Positions 1 through 8,718 of a stretch of DNA of 64,000 bases are shown in pieces. Positions within the stretch are counted from its first letter, which is position 1. The number at the start of each line of letters is the position of its first letter. The stretch covers positions 124,001-188,000 of the forward strand of contig NZ_AZEE01000030.1 of the NCBI RefSeq assembly GCF_001434895.1, read 5' to 3'. The notes below the pieces were generated by a model. The model searched no databases, was not told the DNA's origin, and was given only the letters and a program-made list of their open reading frames with translations. Source of the DNA: Secundilactobacillus odoratitofui DSM 19909 = JCM 15043. GTDB taxonomy: Bacteria > Bacillota > Bacilli > Lactobacillales > Lactobacillaceae. The position numbers were made by a program, and so were the translations under genes.

Positions 1-86
1 GGTGTCAATTTTTAATTGGCATGAAGATGGGTGGTACCACGTGAAAACGTCCCAAACTGCGAAAACAGTTTGGGACGTTTTTTTTG
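1..86 (+). promoter_or_regulatory. 3' part of a T-box leader with terminator, upstream of metA
   Basis: GGGTGGTACCACG at about 30-42 is the T-box antiterminator consensus that pairs with the acceptor end of uncharged tRNA. It is followed directly by a strong hairpin at 46-79 (AACGTCCCAAACTG / CAGTTTGGGACGTT) and a T run, the usual competing terminator. The specifier region lies before the window. From the gene it controls, a methionine specifier is inferred but not seen. Confidence 0.88.
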
Positions 87-111
87 ACGACATCGAGAGG
101 GAGGACACAGC

Positions 112-954
112 ATGACAGTGATTTTGAATAATGGTTTAATGGCATTGCAACACGTAAACGCAACAACAAGTAAGCATTTTGTGAAAGTATTGGTTGTGAA
201 TCTGATGCCAAATAAATTAGAGACTGAACGCCAATTCGTACACCTGCTGAGTCACCTTTCTGTTGATGTTGCCGTTACTTTTTTAAGAATGAGTTCACAT
301 CGAAGTAAGCACACCGATGAGCGGTTACTGGCACAAAATTATGCCAGTTTATCCTCAATTTACCATCAGCATTTTGACGGCATGATTGTTACTGGCGCGC
401 CGGTAGAAGAGATGGCCTTTGAAAAGGTTGATTATTGGGCTGAATTTCAAGCGTTGATGGATTGGCGTAAACAACACGTCAGTCAGTCGATTTTTGAGTG
501 TTGGGCTGCTCAAGCAGGTGTGTATGCAGATTTTGGTATTCAAAAACAGGTGACAAATGCCAAGTTGTTTGGGGTGTATCGTTGTCGAATCAACCAACGT
601 ACTGAATTAACGGCTGGATTGGACCGGCTATCAATGCCCCAATCACGGCATGCGACACTTGGTGCAATCAATAACCCTGCCTTACGAGTCGTTGCCAGTG
701 ATCCAGAGGCTGGTCCGGTGGTTCTCACGTCGGCTTCAACGCATTCTACCTATATCAGTGGTCATCCGGAGTACGAAACCAAAACACTGTTCAATGAATT
801 TCACCGTGATCAAGAAAAGGGGCTACCGATTCAATTGCCTAAGAATTATTTTTCTGCCGCGGTGCCAGTGAACACTTGGCAAAGCGATAGTATTCATCTT
901 TATAATAATTGGGTGCATCAATTAACCCGTGATCAAGCAGGTATTATCAGTTAA
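112..954 (+). CDS. metA: Homoserine O-acyltransferase, MetA family
   Basis: Predicted to activate homoserine with acetyl- or succinyl-CoA, the first committed step of methionine synthesis in the cytoplasm. At 280 aa it is slightly shorter than typical MetA (about 300). Family hallmarks are visible: NLMPNK near residue 30, catalytic Cys130 in FECWAAQAG, SRHAT near 178, and GHPEYETKTL holding His218 and Glu220. The motif around the cysteine (CWAAQA rather than the common CWGAQA) is a mild variant. The gene starts at ATG after GGGAGGACACAGC and lies directly behind a T-box and terminator, so it is probably induced by starvation for the cognate amino acid. The acyl donor cannot be decided from sequence. 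Confidence 0.9.
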   Translation: MTVILNNGLMALQHVNATTSKHFVKVLVVNLMPNKLETERQFVHLLSHLSVDVAVTFLRMSSHRSKHTDERLLAQNYASLSSIYHQHFDGMIVTGAPVEEMAFEKVDYWAEFQALMDWRKQHVSQSIFECWAAQAGVYADFGIQKQVTNAKLFGVYRCRINQRTELTAGLDRLSMPQSRHATLGAINNPALRVVASDPEAGPVVLTSASTHSTYISGHPEYETKTLFNEFHRDQEKGLPIQLPKNYFSAAVPVNTWQSDSIHLYNNWVHQLTRDQAGIIS

Positions 955-980
955 ATGAGTTGATTAAACATGAATAAACA

Positions 981-1018
981 AAAGGGCGCAACCACGAAAT
1001 CATGGTTGCGCCTTTTTG
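981..1018 (+). terminator. Rho-independent terminator of metA
   Basis: AGGCGCAACCA-type stem (GGGCGCAACCA / TGGTTGCGCC) with a short loop followed by TTTTTGT, 27 bp after the metA stop. Confidence 0.85.
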
Positions 1019-1102
1019 TGCTTGATAAGCTACTTAGTAGTTATCGTATATTCATTATACACCAAGCTTTAAAATATAGAAACCGCATTCCCTAAAAAAC
1101 CG

Positions 1103-1780
1103 TCAAATAATGCTCCAGAGGTTATTGAGGAAGTGAAGGGCGATGTTGTAGCGGATGTCCTTAAAGTAGAGATAACTCCCCGCTAGAACCCAACCAAGTG
1201 ATGCATACAATAACGTGGTCACTGAAAATGACAGAGTGTGCATATAACCGAAAATCAAACCACTAACAATTACTCCTAGTAGGTTGGACCAACGCGTGTT
1301 TTTGGCAAAGAAAAAGTTAAAGAAAAAGCCACGGAACAGGTACTCTTCAAAAACTGGTGCGATCAAAACGCCATATACGTTATTCCAAAAGGGTAACAGC
1401 TGAATCTGACTATCCAGTGCAGATTGGTTGCTGGGCATGGGTAAGATATGGTGCAAGATTAATTGTGACCAAAAAATTTGGACCACTAGCATTATGAAAA
1501 AGGCAAACAAGACGCGTGACAAGCGCCGGATGGTCAGTTTGTAATGACCAAATTGGCGGGGGTTATTGCGCTTCAACTGGCGTTTATAAAACCAGGTAAA
1601 GCCGACCAGCAGCACGGCGACCGTAATCAGCATGACGCCGATTGCTCGATTCGCGAGTGCCGGGTTTGTTTTGGCGTACTTAGTGGCCAATGATAATTCA
1701 GATGAATTAATCAAGTAGGCAATCAGAAGTAAAATAAAGCCGAGAATTCGGCCGGTTTGTCTGGTTAAATAGTGAATCAC
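1103..1780 (-). CDS. CPBP-family intramembrane metalloprotease (CAAX protease fold)
   Basis: A 225-aa polytopic membrane protein with about six hydrophobic segments. The CPBP/ABI signature is present: EEYLFRG (EExxxR, residues about 144-150) for motif 1 and FGYMHT (FxxxH) for motif 2, the predicted metal-binding and catalytic residues. In lactobacilli, members of this family are often linked to bacteriocin immunity or peptide maturation, but no bacteriocin gene is adjacent here, so the substrate is unknown. The start is GTG at 1780, preceded by GAGGTG at good spacing. The gene is followed upstream on the same strand by a glyoxalase-like gene 20 bp away, suggesting cotranscription. Confidence 0.82.
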   Translation of the reverse strand: MIHYLTRQTGRILGFILLLIAYLINSSELSLATKYAKTNPALANRAIGVMLITVAVLLVGFTWFYKRQLKRNNPRQFGHYKLTIRRLSRVLFAFFIMLVVQIFWSQLILHHILPMPSNQSALDSQIQLLPFWNNVYGVLIAPVFEEYLFRGFFFNFFFAKNTRWSNLLGVIVSGLIFGYMHTLSFSVTTLLYASLGWVLAGSYLYFKDIRYNIALHFLNNLWSII

Positions 1781-1800
1781 AGTGTCACCTCGAATTGGAC

Positions 1801-2187
1801 TTAGTAAGTGATGATCTTAATGAGATTATGGTCCGGATCACGGACCCAAAGCGCCGTTCCCTTACCTTTAGCGCCTTGATAATCAACTGGACCATCATCA
1901 ATTTCAACCGCATAATTGGTTAAGTGGGCCAAGGTGTTTTCCAAATCATCGTGGGTTTCAAAGGCGAGTTCAGCGGAACCTGCTGCGACAGATTTAGCGG
2001 CTAAGTGTTGTGCAGCTTCTGCCTCAGTCTGAAATTCCAGATCACGGTGGGCAAGGTGAACAGTGGGTCTCGGCGCATTTTTAACGATTGGGAGGTCAAA
2101 TACCTCGTGATAGAACCGAATTGAGCGGTTAATGTCTGTAACGGTTAGTGTAATGCTATCAATATCTTTAATGTTCAAAGTCGTCAT
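1801..2187 (-). CDS. Glyoxalase/VOC-fold protein
   Basis: About 128 aa with the vicinal-oxygen-chelate pattern: an N-terminal half with DSITLTVTDINRSIRFYHEVF and a C-terminal half ending ALWVRDPDHNLIKIITY, where DPDHNLI is a typical metal-ligand region. Such proteins act in lyase, dioxygenase or thiol-transfer chemistry, and the reaction is not predictable here. I place the start at ATG 2187 (MTTLNIKDID). A longer frame opens at 2265, but a TATAAT -10 box lies at about 2216-2221 on this strand, inside that extension, and the longer start has no ribosome site. The AAGG close to the chosen ATG is weak, so the start is provisional. Confidence 0.75.
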   Translation of the reverse strand: MTTLNIKDIDSITLTVTDINRSIRFYHEVFDLPIVKNAPRPTVHLAHRDLEFQTEAEAAQHLAAKSVAAGSAELAFETHDDLENTLAHLTNYAVEIDDGPVDYQGAKGKGTALWVRDPDHNLIKIITY

Positions 2188-2215
2188 CCTTTTATCGAAA
2201 ATAGTATAGGTTTCA

Positions 2216-2221
2216 TTATAC
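2216..2221 (-). promoter_or_regulatory. -10 box (TATAAT) for the VOC/CPBP pair
   Basis: Perfect TATAAT on the minus strand about 30 bp before the proposed start at 2187. No convincing -35 was found. Confidence 0.5.
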
Positions 2222-2265
2222 CACGGCGTCTTGGGAGGAGAACTTATGAGATTACACAGCAACAT

Positions 2266-2601
2266 TAAAACCGTTGGTAACGGTTACCGTTTATTTTTAT
2301 AAGACACACGAACAATAATGTTTGAAAACGCTTGCTAAAACAGGCCCGTATCCCCGAATTTCTTGCTATTATGGGGTATTAGTGATAGGGTAGTTAAGTT
2401 ATAAAGTAAAATGAGAAATGAACGTAATCGGTAGTTGACGCAGAGTTAAAACAAAATCGTGATGATGTCATCCCGACGTTAACTTCCGCATAAGAAAGGA
2501 CGAGGCACACGGCCTGGCTTCTCAGACCGTGCGCCTCGTTCGCTTATAGCCAGAAGCCACTGAGATAAGTTACTCATTTTTGAATGTAAGGAGGAACACA
2601 A
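2266..2601 (+). promoter_or_regulatory. Structured leader of the ABC-F gene
   Basis: A 336-bp intergenic region. At about 2500-2541 it carries a strong hairpin (CGAGGCACACGG / CCGTGCGCCTCG). The loop sequence TGGCTTCT is complementary to AGAAGCCA at about 2552-2559 downstream, allowing two exclusive folds before the AGGAGG of the ABC-F gene. Short peptides such as MRNERNR (start near 2411) could be read but have no clear ribosome site. Leaders of this kind are known to attenuate ribosome-protecting ABC-F genes; here this is inference. Confidence 0.4.
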
Positions 2602-4149
2602 ATGGCGTTACTAGAAGTTGAAGACCTAAGCATGGCGTTTGCTGATAAGCGACTCTATGACGGCGCAAGTTTTCAACTAAATAAGGGTGAGCACATGGGC
2701 ATTGTGGGTCAAAACGGGGTTGGTAAGTCAACCTTGATCAAAGTTTTGACCGGTGACCAATTACCACTATCCGGTTCAATTACGTGGCAACGTGGGATCC
2801 ACGTTGGCTACTTAGACCAATACGCGGACATTCCAGAAGGGATGACGTTAATTGATTTTTTGCACACTGCTTTTCAAGAACTGTATGATCAAAACGACCG
2901 AATGACGCAATTGTACACGGAGTATGCTGAAACGGCTGATGATAAGTTACTAGAGCGAGCCGGGCGAATTCAAGAAATTCTTGAAGCCAACAATTTTTAT
3001 GATATCGAAACTGAAATTGAACGAATTATCACTGGCTTAGGTCTTGATGACATTGGCCGTGATCACGAAGTTGCGCAGATGTCAGGTGGTCAGCGTTCTA
3101 AAATCATCTTGGCAAAGTTACTGTTACAACATCCAGACGTGATTTTACTAGACGAACCGACCAACTATCTAGACGTCGGGCACATTGCTTGGCTAGTCGA
3201 TTACCTCAATGATTTTGATGGTGCTGCCATGATAATTTCTCATGACTATGATTTCTTAGACCAAGTGACTAACTGTATCATCAACGTCGCCTTTGGGAAA
3301 ATCATTAAGTACCGTGGCAGTTTCAAGCAAGCCATGCGACAACGAGCAGAACGTGAAGAAGCCCAGCGTAAAGAGTACGAAAAACAACAAGTTAAGATTG
3401 AAAAGACCGAAAAGTTCATCGCTAAGTTTAAAGCCGGAACGCGTTCTAAACAGGCGAAGTCTCGTGAAAAACAATTATCACACATGGACTTGGTTGATCC
3501 ACCTTCGAGTAACATTCAAGCTAATTTTAATTTTCCGTACGCGGATACGGGCTCTCAAAACGCGTTGGTGGTTGACCAACTCTCAGTTGGTTACAATCGT
3601 CCACTTTTAAAACCGGTGACGTTCTCAGTTAACACCGGTGAAAAGGTGGGGTTTGAAGGGTTTAACGGGGTTGGTAAGTCAACTTTGATTAAGACGATTT
3701 TAGGCATTATTGAGGCTAAGGGTGGCGAAGCCCACTTTTCACCTTCGGCTCGGGTCAGTTACTTCAGTCAAGATTTGGAATGGGAGAACGATCGGCAAAC
3801 GCCACTTCAGATTATTCAGGCCAAGTACGAAAAGTTGCCGCAAAAGGCCATTCGGACAAAGCTCGCTAAATGTGGTTTAGATGCCGCCAATGCCATGAAG
3901 CCAATTGGCCAACTCTCAGGTGGTGGGCAAACCAAAGTTAAGCTTGCCATGATGGAATTTGAACCAAGCAACTTCTTAATTTTAGACGAACCAACTAACC
4001 ATTTGGATGAAGAAACCAAGGAAGCTTTGAAGGATGCAATCAATAAGTTCCCAGGTAACGCCATCGTTGTCAGCCATGAGGTCAGTTTCTACAATGGCTT
4101 GGCTGATAAAGTCTTAAACGTTGAAAAACTAAGTCTTAAGAATCAGTAA
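2602..4149 (+). CDS. ABC-F family ATPase (ribosome-associated, two nucleotide-binding domains)
   Basis: A 515-aa soluble protein with two fused ABC domains and no membrane segments, the ABC-F layout (translation factors or antibiotic ribosome protection). NBD1 has Walker A GQNGVGKST (about residue 36), signature SGGQRSK and Walker B ILLDEPTNYLD. The charged linker (about 240-310, rich in Arg, Lys and Glu) is the P-site tRNA interaction motif region. NBD2 has GFNGVGKST and LILDEPTNHLD. Its signature reads LSGGGQ, one glycine more than canonical LSGGQ. ATG follows AAGGAGGAACACA. The leader upstream is strongly structured. Housekeeping (Ykp/Ett-like) or resistance roles cannot be separated by eye. 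Confidence 0.88.
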   Translation: MALLEVEDLSMAFADKRLYDGASFQLNKGEHMGIVGQNGVGKSTLIKVLTGDQLPLSGSITWQRGIHVGYLDQYADIPEGMTLIDFLHTAFQELYDQNDRMTQLYTEYAETADDKLLERAGRIQEILEANNFYDIETEIERIITGLGLDDIGRDHEVAQMSGGQRSKIILAKLLLQHPDVILLDEPTNYLDVGHIAWLVDYLNDFDGAAMIISHDYDFLDQVTNCIINVAFGKIIKYRGSFKQAMRQRAEREEAQRKEYEKQQVKIEKTEKFIAKFKAGTRSKQAKSREKQLSHMDLVDPPSSNIQANFNFPYADTGSQNALVVDQLSVGYNRPLLKPVTFSVNTGEKVGFEGFNGVGKSTLIKTILGIIEAKGGEAHFSPSARVSYFSQDLEWENDRQTPLQIIQAKYEKLPQKAIRTKLAKCGLDAANAMKPIGQLSGGGQTKVKLAMMEFEPSNFLILDEPTNHLDEETKEALKDAINKFPGNAIVVSHEVSFYNGLADKVLNVEKLSLKNQ

Positions 4150-4238
4150 TGTTGCAGCAAGTGTCAGCAAATTGTCATCGTCTTGTGACGTTGGCATGCT
4201 ACAATTGAGAAAATTAAGCAAGGTTTGGAGATCTGAAA

Positions 4239-4826
4239 ATGAAGCGGGTTCTGCAATTATTCGTCGTGGTCGTGGCACTAGGTGTGTTGGGCGTAGCTGC
4301 TCATCACCTGATGACCCCGACTGCTAGTGAACATGCGGCGACACAAACGACCAAAAAACAAACCAGTCAGACTAAGAAGAAGGCGGTTGTGATCAATTGG
4401 CATAAGCCATCTGAAAACAAACCGTATCCAACTTGGTCAAAGCTCGATGATCCATGGGTGCTGGTTTCAACGAAACACCAACGAGTCTACATCAAAGATG
4501 GTAAAAAGACCGTCTACACAATGTTTGCCTCAACCGGTGTTAATAACTCAACGCCAAAGGGGACGTTCCACATTCAAGCCGAACGTGGGGATTTCTTCTA
4601 TAATGCCAATTCCAAGGAAGGGGCTCACTATTGGGTTTCCTTCAAAGATCATGGAATCTACCTTTTTCATACTGTGCCAACGGATGCCGAAGGTCACTAC
4701 AACGTTGAGGAAGCCAATCAGCTTGGCAAAACAGCCCATTCTCATGGCTGTGTCCGCCTGGCGGTGCCTGACGCAAAGTGGTTCTACGAACACGTTACGT
4801 ATGGGACTAAGGTAGTCGTTGAGTAG
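4239..4826 (+). CDS. L,D-transpeptidase (YkuD fold), membrane-anchored
   Basis: 195 aa: one N-terminal membrane segment (residues about 4-24), a Thr/Lys-rich spacer, then a YkuD domain from about residue 70 to the end. The catalytic motif HSHGCVRL is present with the nucleophile at Cys171. The family forms 3-3 peptidoglycan cross-links or attaches proteins to the wall, acting outside the membrane. GGAG precedes the ATG. It is followed by its own terminator and is therefore probably monocistronic. The short spacer suggests the domain works close to the membrane. Substrate linkage is inferred from the family only. Confidence 0.87.
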   Translation: MKRVLQLFVVVVALGVLGVAAHHLMTPTASEHAATQTTKKQTSQTKKKAVVINWHKPSENKPYPTWSKLDDPWVLVSTKHQRVYIKDGKKTVYTMFASTGVNNSTPKGTFHIQAERGDFFYNANSKEGAHYWVSFKDHGIYLFHTVPTDAEGHYNVEEANQLGKTAHSHGCVRLAVPDAKWFYEHVTYGTKVVVE

Positions 4827-4843
4827 TTATATATGAGAATTTT

Positions 4844-4893
4844 AAACGCACTTATAGCCTTCTAATCAGGAGGATATAAGTGCGTTTATTTTA
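4844..4893 (+). terminator. Terminator after the L,D-transpeptidase gene
   Basis: AAACGCACTTATA / TATAAGTGCGTTT inverted repeat followed by ATTTTATAATT. The stem is 13 bp. Confidence 0.75.
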
Positions 4894-4932
4894 TAATTCG
4901 TTTGATTGAGTCATGAGTATGCGGGAAAAGTT

Positions 4933-5083
4933 CGCCTTCGGCCGCCAGCCAGTTTTGACGAGTAGTTGTGGGACCGACTGCAACCGCTACGCGTTTTCCG
5001 TCTCGGTATTGAGACTCGGAACCCACGAGTCTCAATACCGTCCAGTGCCACTAAACGCTGACGCGTAAAGTGGTAGTGGCAGT
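4933..5083 (+). repeat. Dispersed structured element, copy A (truncated)
   Basis: Shares the core GTGGGACCGACTGCAACCGC, the GTATTGAGACTC / GAGTCTCAATAC stem and the CCACT / AGTGG stem with copies E and G. The left outer arm (about 4943-4964) has no complementary right arm: after AGTGGTAGTGGCAGT the sequence is unrelated, so the copy has lost its right end. It lies between two convergent genes. Confidence 0.7.
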
Positions 5084-5098
5084 ACAAGTTATCATAGG

Positions 5099-5148
5099 AA
5101 AAGCGCCTCAGTCGATTAACCACAAAAGGCTATCAACTGAGACGCTTT
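5099..5148 (-). terminator. Terminator between convergent genes, mainly for pepI
   Basis: AAAGCGCCTCAGT / ACTGAGACGCTTT inverted repeat. On the minus strand it is followed by a short T-rich stretch. Confidence 0.6.
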
Positions 5149-5186
5149 ACTTATGCATAGCTAAAATTGCATTGAAAACGACTTAA

Positions 5187-6098
5187 TTAGTCATTGAATT
5201 GATCATTTTCAACGTCGCAAATAAAAGTTGCTAAGTGATCGTAGTAGACCGGTGCGTTATCGATCATGTGGTGGTGACCACCCTCAGGCGTCGTCACTAA
5301 ACGAGCATGAGGAATTTCAGTGGCCATACGCTTAGCGGTTGCAACGGGCATGGTTTCATGTTCACCAAAGGTTAGCAACGTTGGGACTTTAATCTCGCTT
5401 AAGTGTGATTCAAATTGCCATTCCTTCAGTTTACCAGTGATGACGAATTCGTTATCGCCTTGGAAAGCACCGTAAACTGGGCGTGACATGGTTGGAATCA
5501 AGTGAGAAATAGCGGCTGGTTGCTTTCGATCAACGTAACCAGCGTTTAAAACATCCACGTACTTTTGGTATTGTGGATCGTCATAGTTGTTGGCGGCTTC
5601 TTGCTTCTTCATGTAGGCAACAGCGTCGGCGGGGAGGGCTTCTTCGCGGACTTGGTTGACGTGAGCAACGTACTCGTCGATATTGTCGACCATTGATGAA
5701 ATGATGGCACCCTTCAGGTGTTGGCCATACTTAGCAGCGTACATTTGAACCAATGCGCCACCCCATGACTGACCAATCAAGTAAAATTGATCGATGCCGA
5801 GCTTTTGGCGCACTTCTTCAACTTCATCCAAGAAGTAATCATAAGTTAAATACTTGTCCGCAATTTTAGGGTCAGAATAGTCTGGTTGGTCTGAGTACCA
5901 TGAGCCCAATTGATCGTACATATGAACTTGGACGTTGAGCCCCTGCTTTTTCAATTGTTGAGCAGTATCTTCCCAATATTCATGGTTGCCACCAGGGCCA
6001 CCATGGAGGGCGAGCAGGTGAATATCGCCTTCGCCTTGAGTGTTAGTCCAAAGATGGTAGCCGTTATCTAATGTAATGATTGTTGTACCTTGCTTCAT
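5187..6098 (-). CDS. pepI: Proline iminopeptidase (S33 alpha/beta hydrolase)
   Basis: 303 aa, cytoplasmic. It removes N-terminal proline from peptides and so completes the use of casein- or plant-derived proline-rich peptides. HGGPGG (residues 32-37) is the oxyanion-hole motif typical of proline iminopeptidases. The nucleophile is Ser111 in GQSWGG, and the catalytic His is in the C-terminal GGHHHMID. ATG follows GAGGAACG. It lies 51 bp downstream of pepX on the same strand with no terminator between, so the two peptidases, which act in sequence on X-Pro and Pro peptides, are probably cotranscribed. Paralogous S33 peptidases (e.g. PepR) are an alternative name. Confidence 0.88.
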   Translation of the reverse strand: MKQGTTIITLDNGYHLWTNTQGEGDIHLLALHGGPGGNHEYWEDTAQQLKKQGLNVQVHMYDQLGSWYSDQPDYSDPKIADKYLTYDYFLDEVEEVRQKLGIDQFYLIGQSWGGALVQMYAAKYGQHLKGAIISSMVDNIDEYVAHVNQVREEALPADAVAYMKKQEAANNYDDPQYQKYVDVLNAGYVDRKQPAAISHLIPTMSRPVYGAFQGDNEFVITGKLKEWQFESHLSEIKVPTLLTFGEHETMPVATAKRMATEIPHARLVTTPEGGHHHMIDNAPVYYDHLATFICDVENDQFND

Positions 6099-6149
6099 TA
6101 AACGTTCCTCGATTCTATAAATAAGTTAATTAACATCATAGCACTAAGC

Positions 6150-8564
6150 TTAAAGGTGTGGAACCTCCAACCAGCTATTTGTGGCTGAAATCGTGTAAGT
6201 GATGGCTTGATTACCGCGAATTGTCATACCAAAGTCCGTTGCGTAGATCAGTAGCCCAAGTTGATGACCTGGTGTCAGTCGATAATGGGTAGGTTGCAAC
6301 TCAATTTGCGTTTGATAAAACTGATTAGGTTTAATCGCTTCGACTTGCGTTAAGTGTGTGCGGTTTTGTAAGTTCAAGTGGCCTTTGCTGATCAATTGGT
6401 AGGGTGATGGCTTAGTTGCTAATTCATACTCGCGTAAATCTTCTTTTTTAAAGTGGTCACCAAGATCCATTGCCTGACGCGCTAACGTTGTTGGCAAGCC
6501 GTTTAATCGCTTAAACAGCCCCAAATCAACCAATTGCGCGCTAATTAAACCAATCGTTTGATTGACAGCAACGTTAAGGTGAACAACCGGACAGCCATCG
6601 ATAGTGAGTGTGTCGGTTTGAACTGGCGCAACTAGTCTTAATCGGTTAGTTGCCAGTGGCGATGACGCTGCTACTAAATCATGTTGCCAGTCAGAAATGT
6701 TGTGAGCATAGTGATCAAACTGTTTGGCCGGCAGTTGGTCTTCAAATTGATAGGTCTTGTCGTCAGTGTTAGTCGTTGAAAGGACTTGAGCGCCAAAATG
6801 GAAAGTCGTCTTATTATTCGTGTCAGCGCCCCAATCGTTGAAGGGGTGCCAAGTTTCTGGCGTGGCGTTATCTTGAACTAAAACATCTGGCAAGATGGTT
6901 TCAGCATGATTATCGACATCGTAAAGTTCATGTGATAGCCACAAATTAACCATGTCGGTGAAATCCAAAGACCTGAAGTTATTGATGTAGATGTGTGGGC
7001 CTTGGTGAAGAATTAATTTATGATTGATCGGTAATTTCGTCATTGCACGCCAAAGCTTCTCCGCATTGCGTGGTTTGACATTCCAGTCGTTCAAACCATG
7101 CACAATCATGACGTCAGCCTTGATGTTTGCGGCTTGATTACGATAGTTACGCTGATCCCAAAAAGCATCGTAATTACCGTTTTGGCGATCTTGTCCACGG
7201 GTGATTGTGTCAAGTTGCCGTTGCCAAGTGGCTTTAATTCTTGCGTAATCACCGGCTTGTTGCTGTCTTGAGAAAGTTTCTTCAGCTAAGACGTCAGCAT
7301 CTTCGCCCGGAAAGCCACCCGGCGCAATGACTAAGCCGCCCTCACGGTAATAATCATACCAGCTGGAGATGCCCGCTTCACAAATAATGGTTTTGAGCCC
7401 CTCAACGCCAGTGGTTGCTGCAGCCGTTGCCAGCGTACCAAGGTAGGACCGGCCAGTCATGGCGACCCGATGATTCGACCAAGTTGCTGCAATGGCAACG
7501 TTAGCCGTCCGATTGGTAAAGGCAACCCGCTTGCCCGTTAACCACTCAATCACGGCAATGGTTGAAGTAGTTTCTTCTGGATCGCCCGTAGTTCTGAGAC
7601 CATCGGATTCTTTGGTACCAATCCCCGCCGCGTACACCACGGCAAACCCGCGGGCAAGAAAATAATCATTAAGGCTGTAATCAAAAGTATTACCAAAGCT
7701 CTCTTCAGCTTGATCAGAATGACCGTTGATTACACGTGGTGCTGGCAAGGGATTTGAATCGTGGGTGAGAGTGTTCGAAGTTACGGTATTTGATGTTGGT
7801 TGTTTAACGGTTAAAGGGACATTAACATCGTGGGTCAATGCTTCACCGGCCGCATCGTTAGTCCCTTGATTATAGGGTGAGGCTGTATAGAGCGTCGGAA
7901 CAGATTGCGTATTTGATTCGATTGGTCGAGTGATTTCAACCTTTAACAGGTCTCGTTGACCGTCGTGATCGGTGTCTTGGGGTGATTCCACGTAAACAAC
8001 TTCGTGAATCAGTTTGGTCGTATCAAACACGGGTTGGGCCTTACCATTAAAGAAGAGTGGTTTTGGGAGTTGATTACGAGCAAGTAACTGGCGGTAATAG
8101 CCATGTGACGCCAGTTGATCTAGAAACGTTTGGCCAGTGGTCGTGTGGGTAATTAATAGTTGGTACCAGGCGTGTAACAGATCGGTATTCGTTAAGGTAG
8201 ACTGGTCAAAATTCGGTAAATTCACGGTACTGTGCAGTTTTTCAGGGTGAGTTAAGTCAAAATCAGCCTCAACCTGGAAGCCTAATAGCTGTAAAAAGAG
8301 GTTCCAAATCATGGTCGCAGTAATGGGCGTGGTCATCTGAACCAGAGAAAGGGCGTCCATGTCTTTGCTGACAAGTAAATTAGCAATTTTGTTGTCTGCT
8401 GCTTCTTGCGTGGTCGTTTCCGGGAAACTCTGACGGAGTAAGTGGTGCAGTAACCGATGAGTTGTTAACCTTTCAGTGGCGGCTGTAATAAAGTAAATTC
8501 GTTTTAGTTCTTCAATTTCAGTAGTCGTTGAAGTTGGTGCGATTGCGAATTGATTTAGTTTCAT
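6150..8564 (-). CDS. pepX: Xaa-Pro dipeptidyl-peptidase
   Basis: About 804 aa, family S15, a large cytoplasmic enzyme releasing X-Pro dipeptides from peptide N termini. Domains: an N-terminal helical dimerisation domain (MKLNQFAI onward, about 1-200), a catalytic alpha/beta domain with the serine in GRSYLGTLA, and aspartate in GLNDWNV and histidine in HQGPHIY, then a C-terminal jelly-roll. The frame is open to 8600, but ATG 8564 matches the usual family N terminus and has a perfect AGGAGG 10 bp upstream. The 12-residue extension would overlap the ribosome site. TATAAT lies at 8599-8604. First gene of a pepX-pepI unit. Confidence 0.92.
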   Translation of the reverse strand: MKLNQFAIAPTSTTTEIEELKRIYFITAATERLTTHRLLHHLLRQSFPETTTQEAADNKIANLLVSKDMDALSLVQMTTPITATMIWNLFLQLLGFQVEADFDLTHPEKLHSTVNLPNFDQSTLTNTDLLHAWYQLLITHTTTGQTFLDQLASHGYYRQLLARNQLPKPLFFNGKAQPVFDTTKLIHEVVYVESPQDTDHDGQRDLLKVEITRPIESNTQSVPTLYTASPYNQGTNDAAGEALTHDVNVPLTVKQPTSNTVTSNTLTHDSNPLPAPRVINGHSDQAEESFGNTFDYSLNDYFLARGFAVVYAAGIGTKESDGLRTTGDPEETTSTIAVIEWLTGKRVAFTNRTANVAIAATWSNHRVAMTGRSYLGTLATAAATTGVEGLKTIICEAGISSWYDYYREGGLVIAPGGFPGEDADVLAEETFSRQQQAGDYARIKATWQRQLDTITRGQDRQNGNYDAFWDQRNYRNQAANIKADVMIVHGLNDWNVKPRNAEKLWRAMTKLPINHKLILHQGPHIYINNFRSLDFTDMVNLWLSHELYDVDNHAETILPDVLVQDNATPETWHPFNDWGADTNNKTTFHFGAQVLSTTNTDDKTYQFEDQLPAKQFDHYAHNISDWQHDLVAASSPLATNRLRLVAPVQTDTLTIDGCPVVHLNVAVNQTIGLISAQLVDLGLFKRLNGLPTTLARQAMDLGDHFKKEDLREYELATKPSPYQLISKGHLNLQNRTHLTQVEAIKPNQFYQTQIELQPTHYRLTPGHQLGLLIYATDFGMTIRGNQAITYTISATNSWLEVPHL

Positions 8565-8598
8565 AAATGAAATGACCTCCTGTCGTGACAATACTGTC

Positions 8599-8604
8599 AT
8601 TATA
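8599..8604 (-). promoter_or_regulatory. -10 box of pepX
   Basis: TATAAT on the minus strand, 35 bp before the pepX ATG. No good -35 box was seen. Confidence 0.5.
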
Positions 8605-8718
8605 CCCTGAATGTGGTCATCCGGGCATTAAAGGTCGTGGCGTCTCGATGGCAATTGTAATTCATTCCATGTTAAACTAAAACGAGTGAAGCAACGTTAC
8701 CGAGAAAGGAATGTGTTC

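Noticed and set aside
1103-1780. Bacteriocin immunity function for the CPBP protease
   Set aside because: No bacteriocin precursor or double-glycine peptide gene nearby, so the specific role is not supported.
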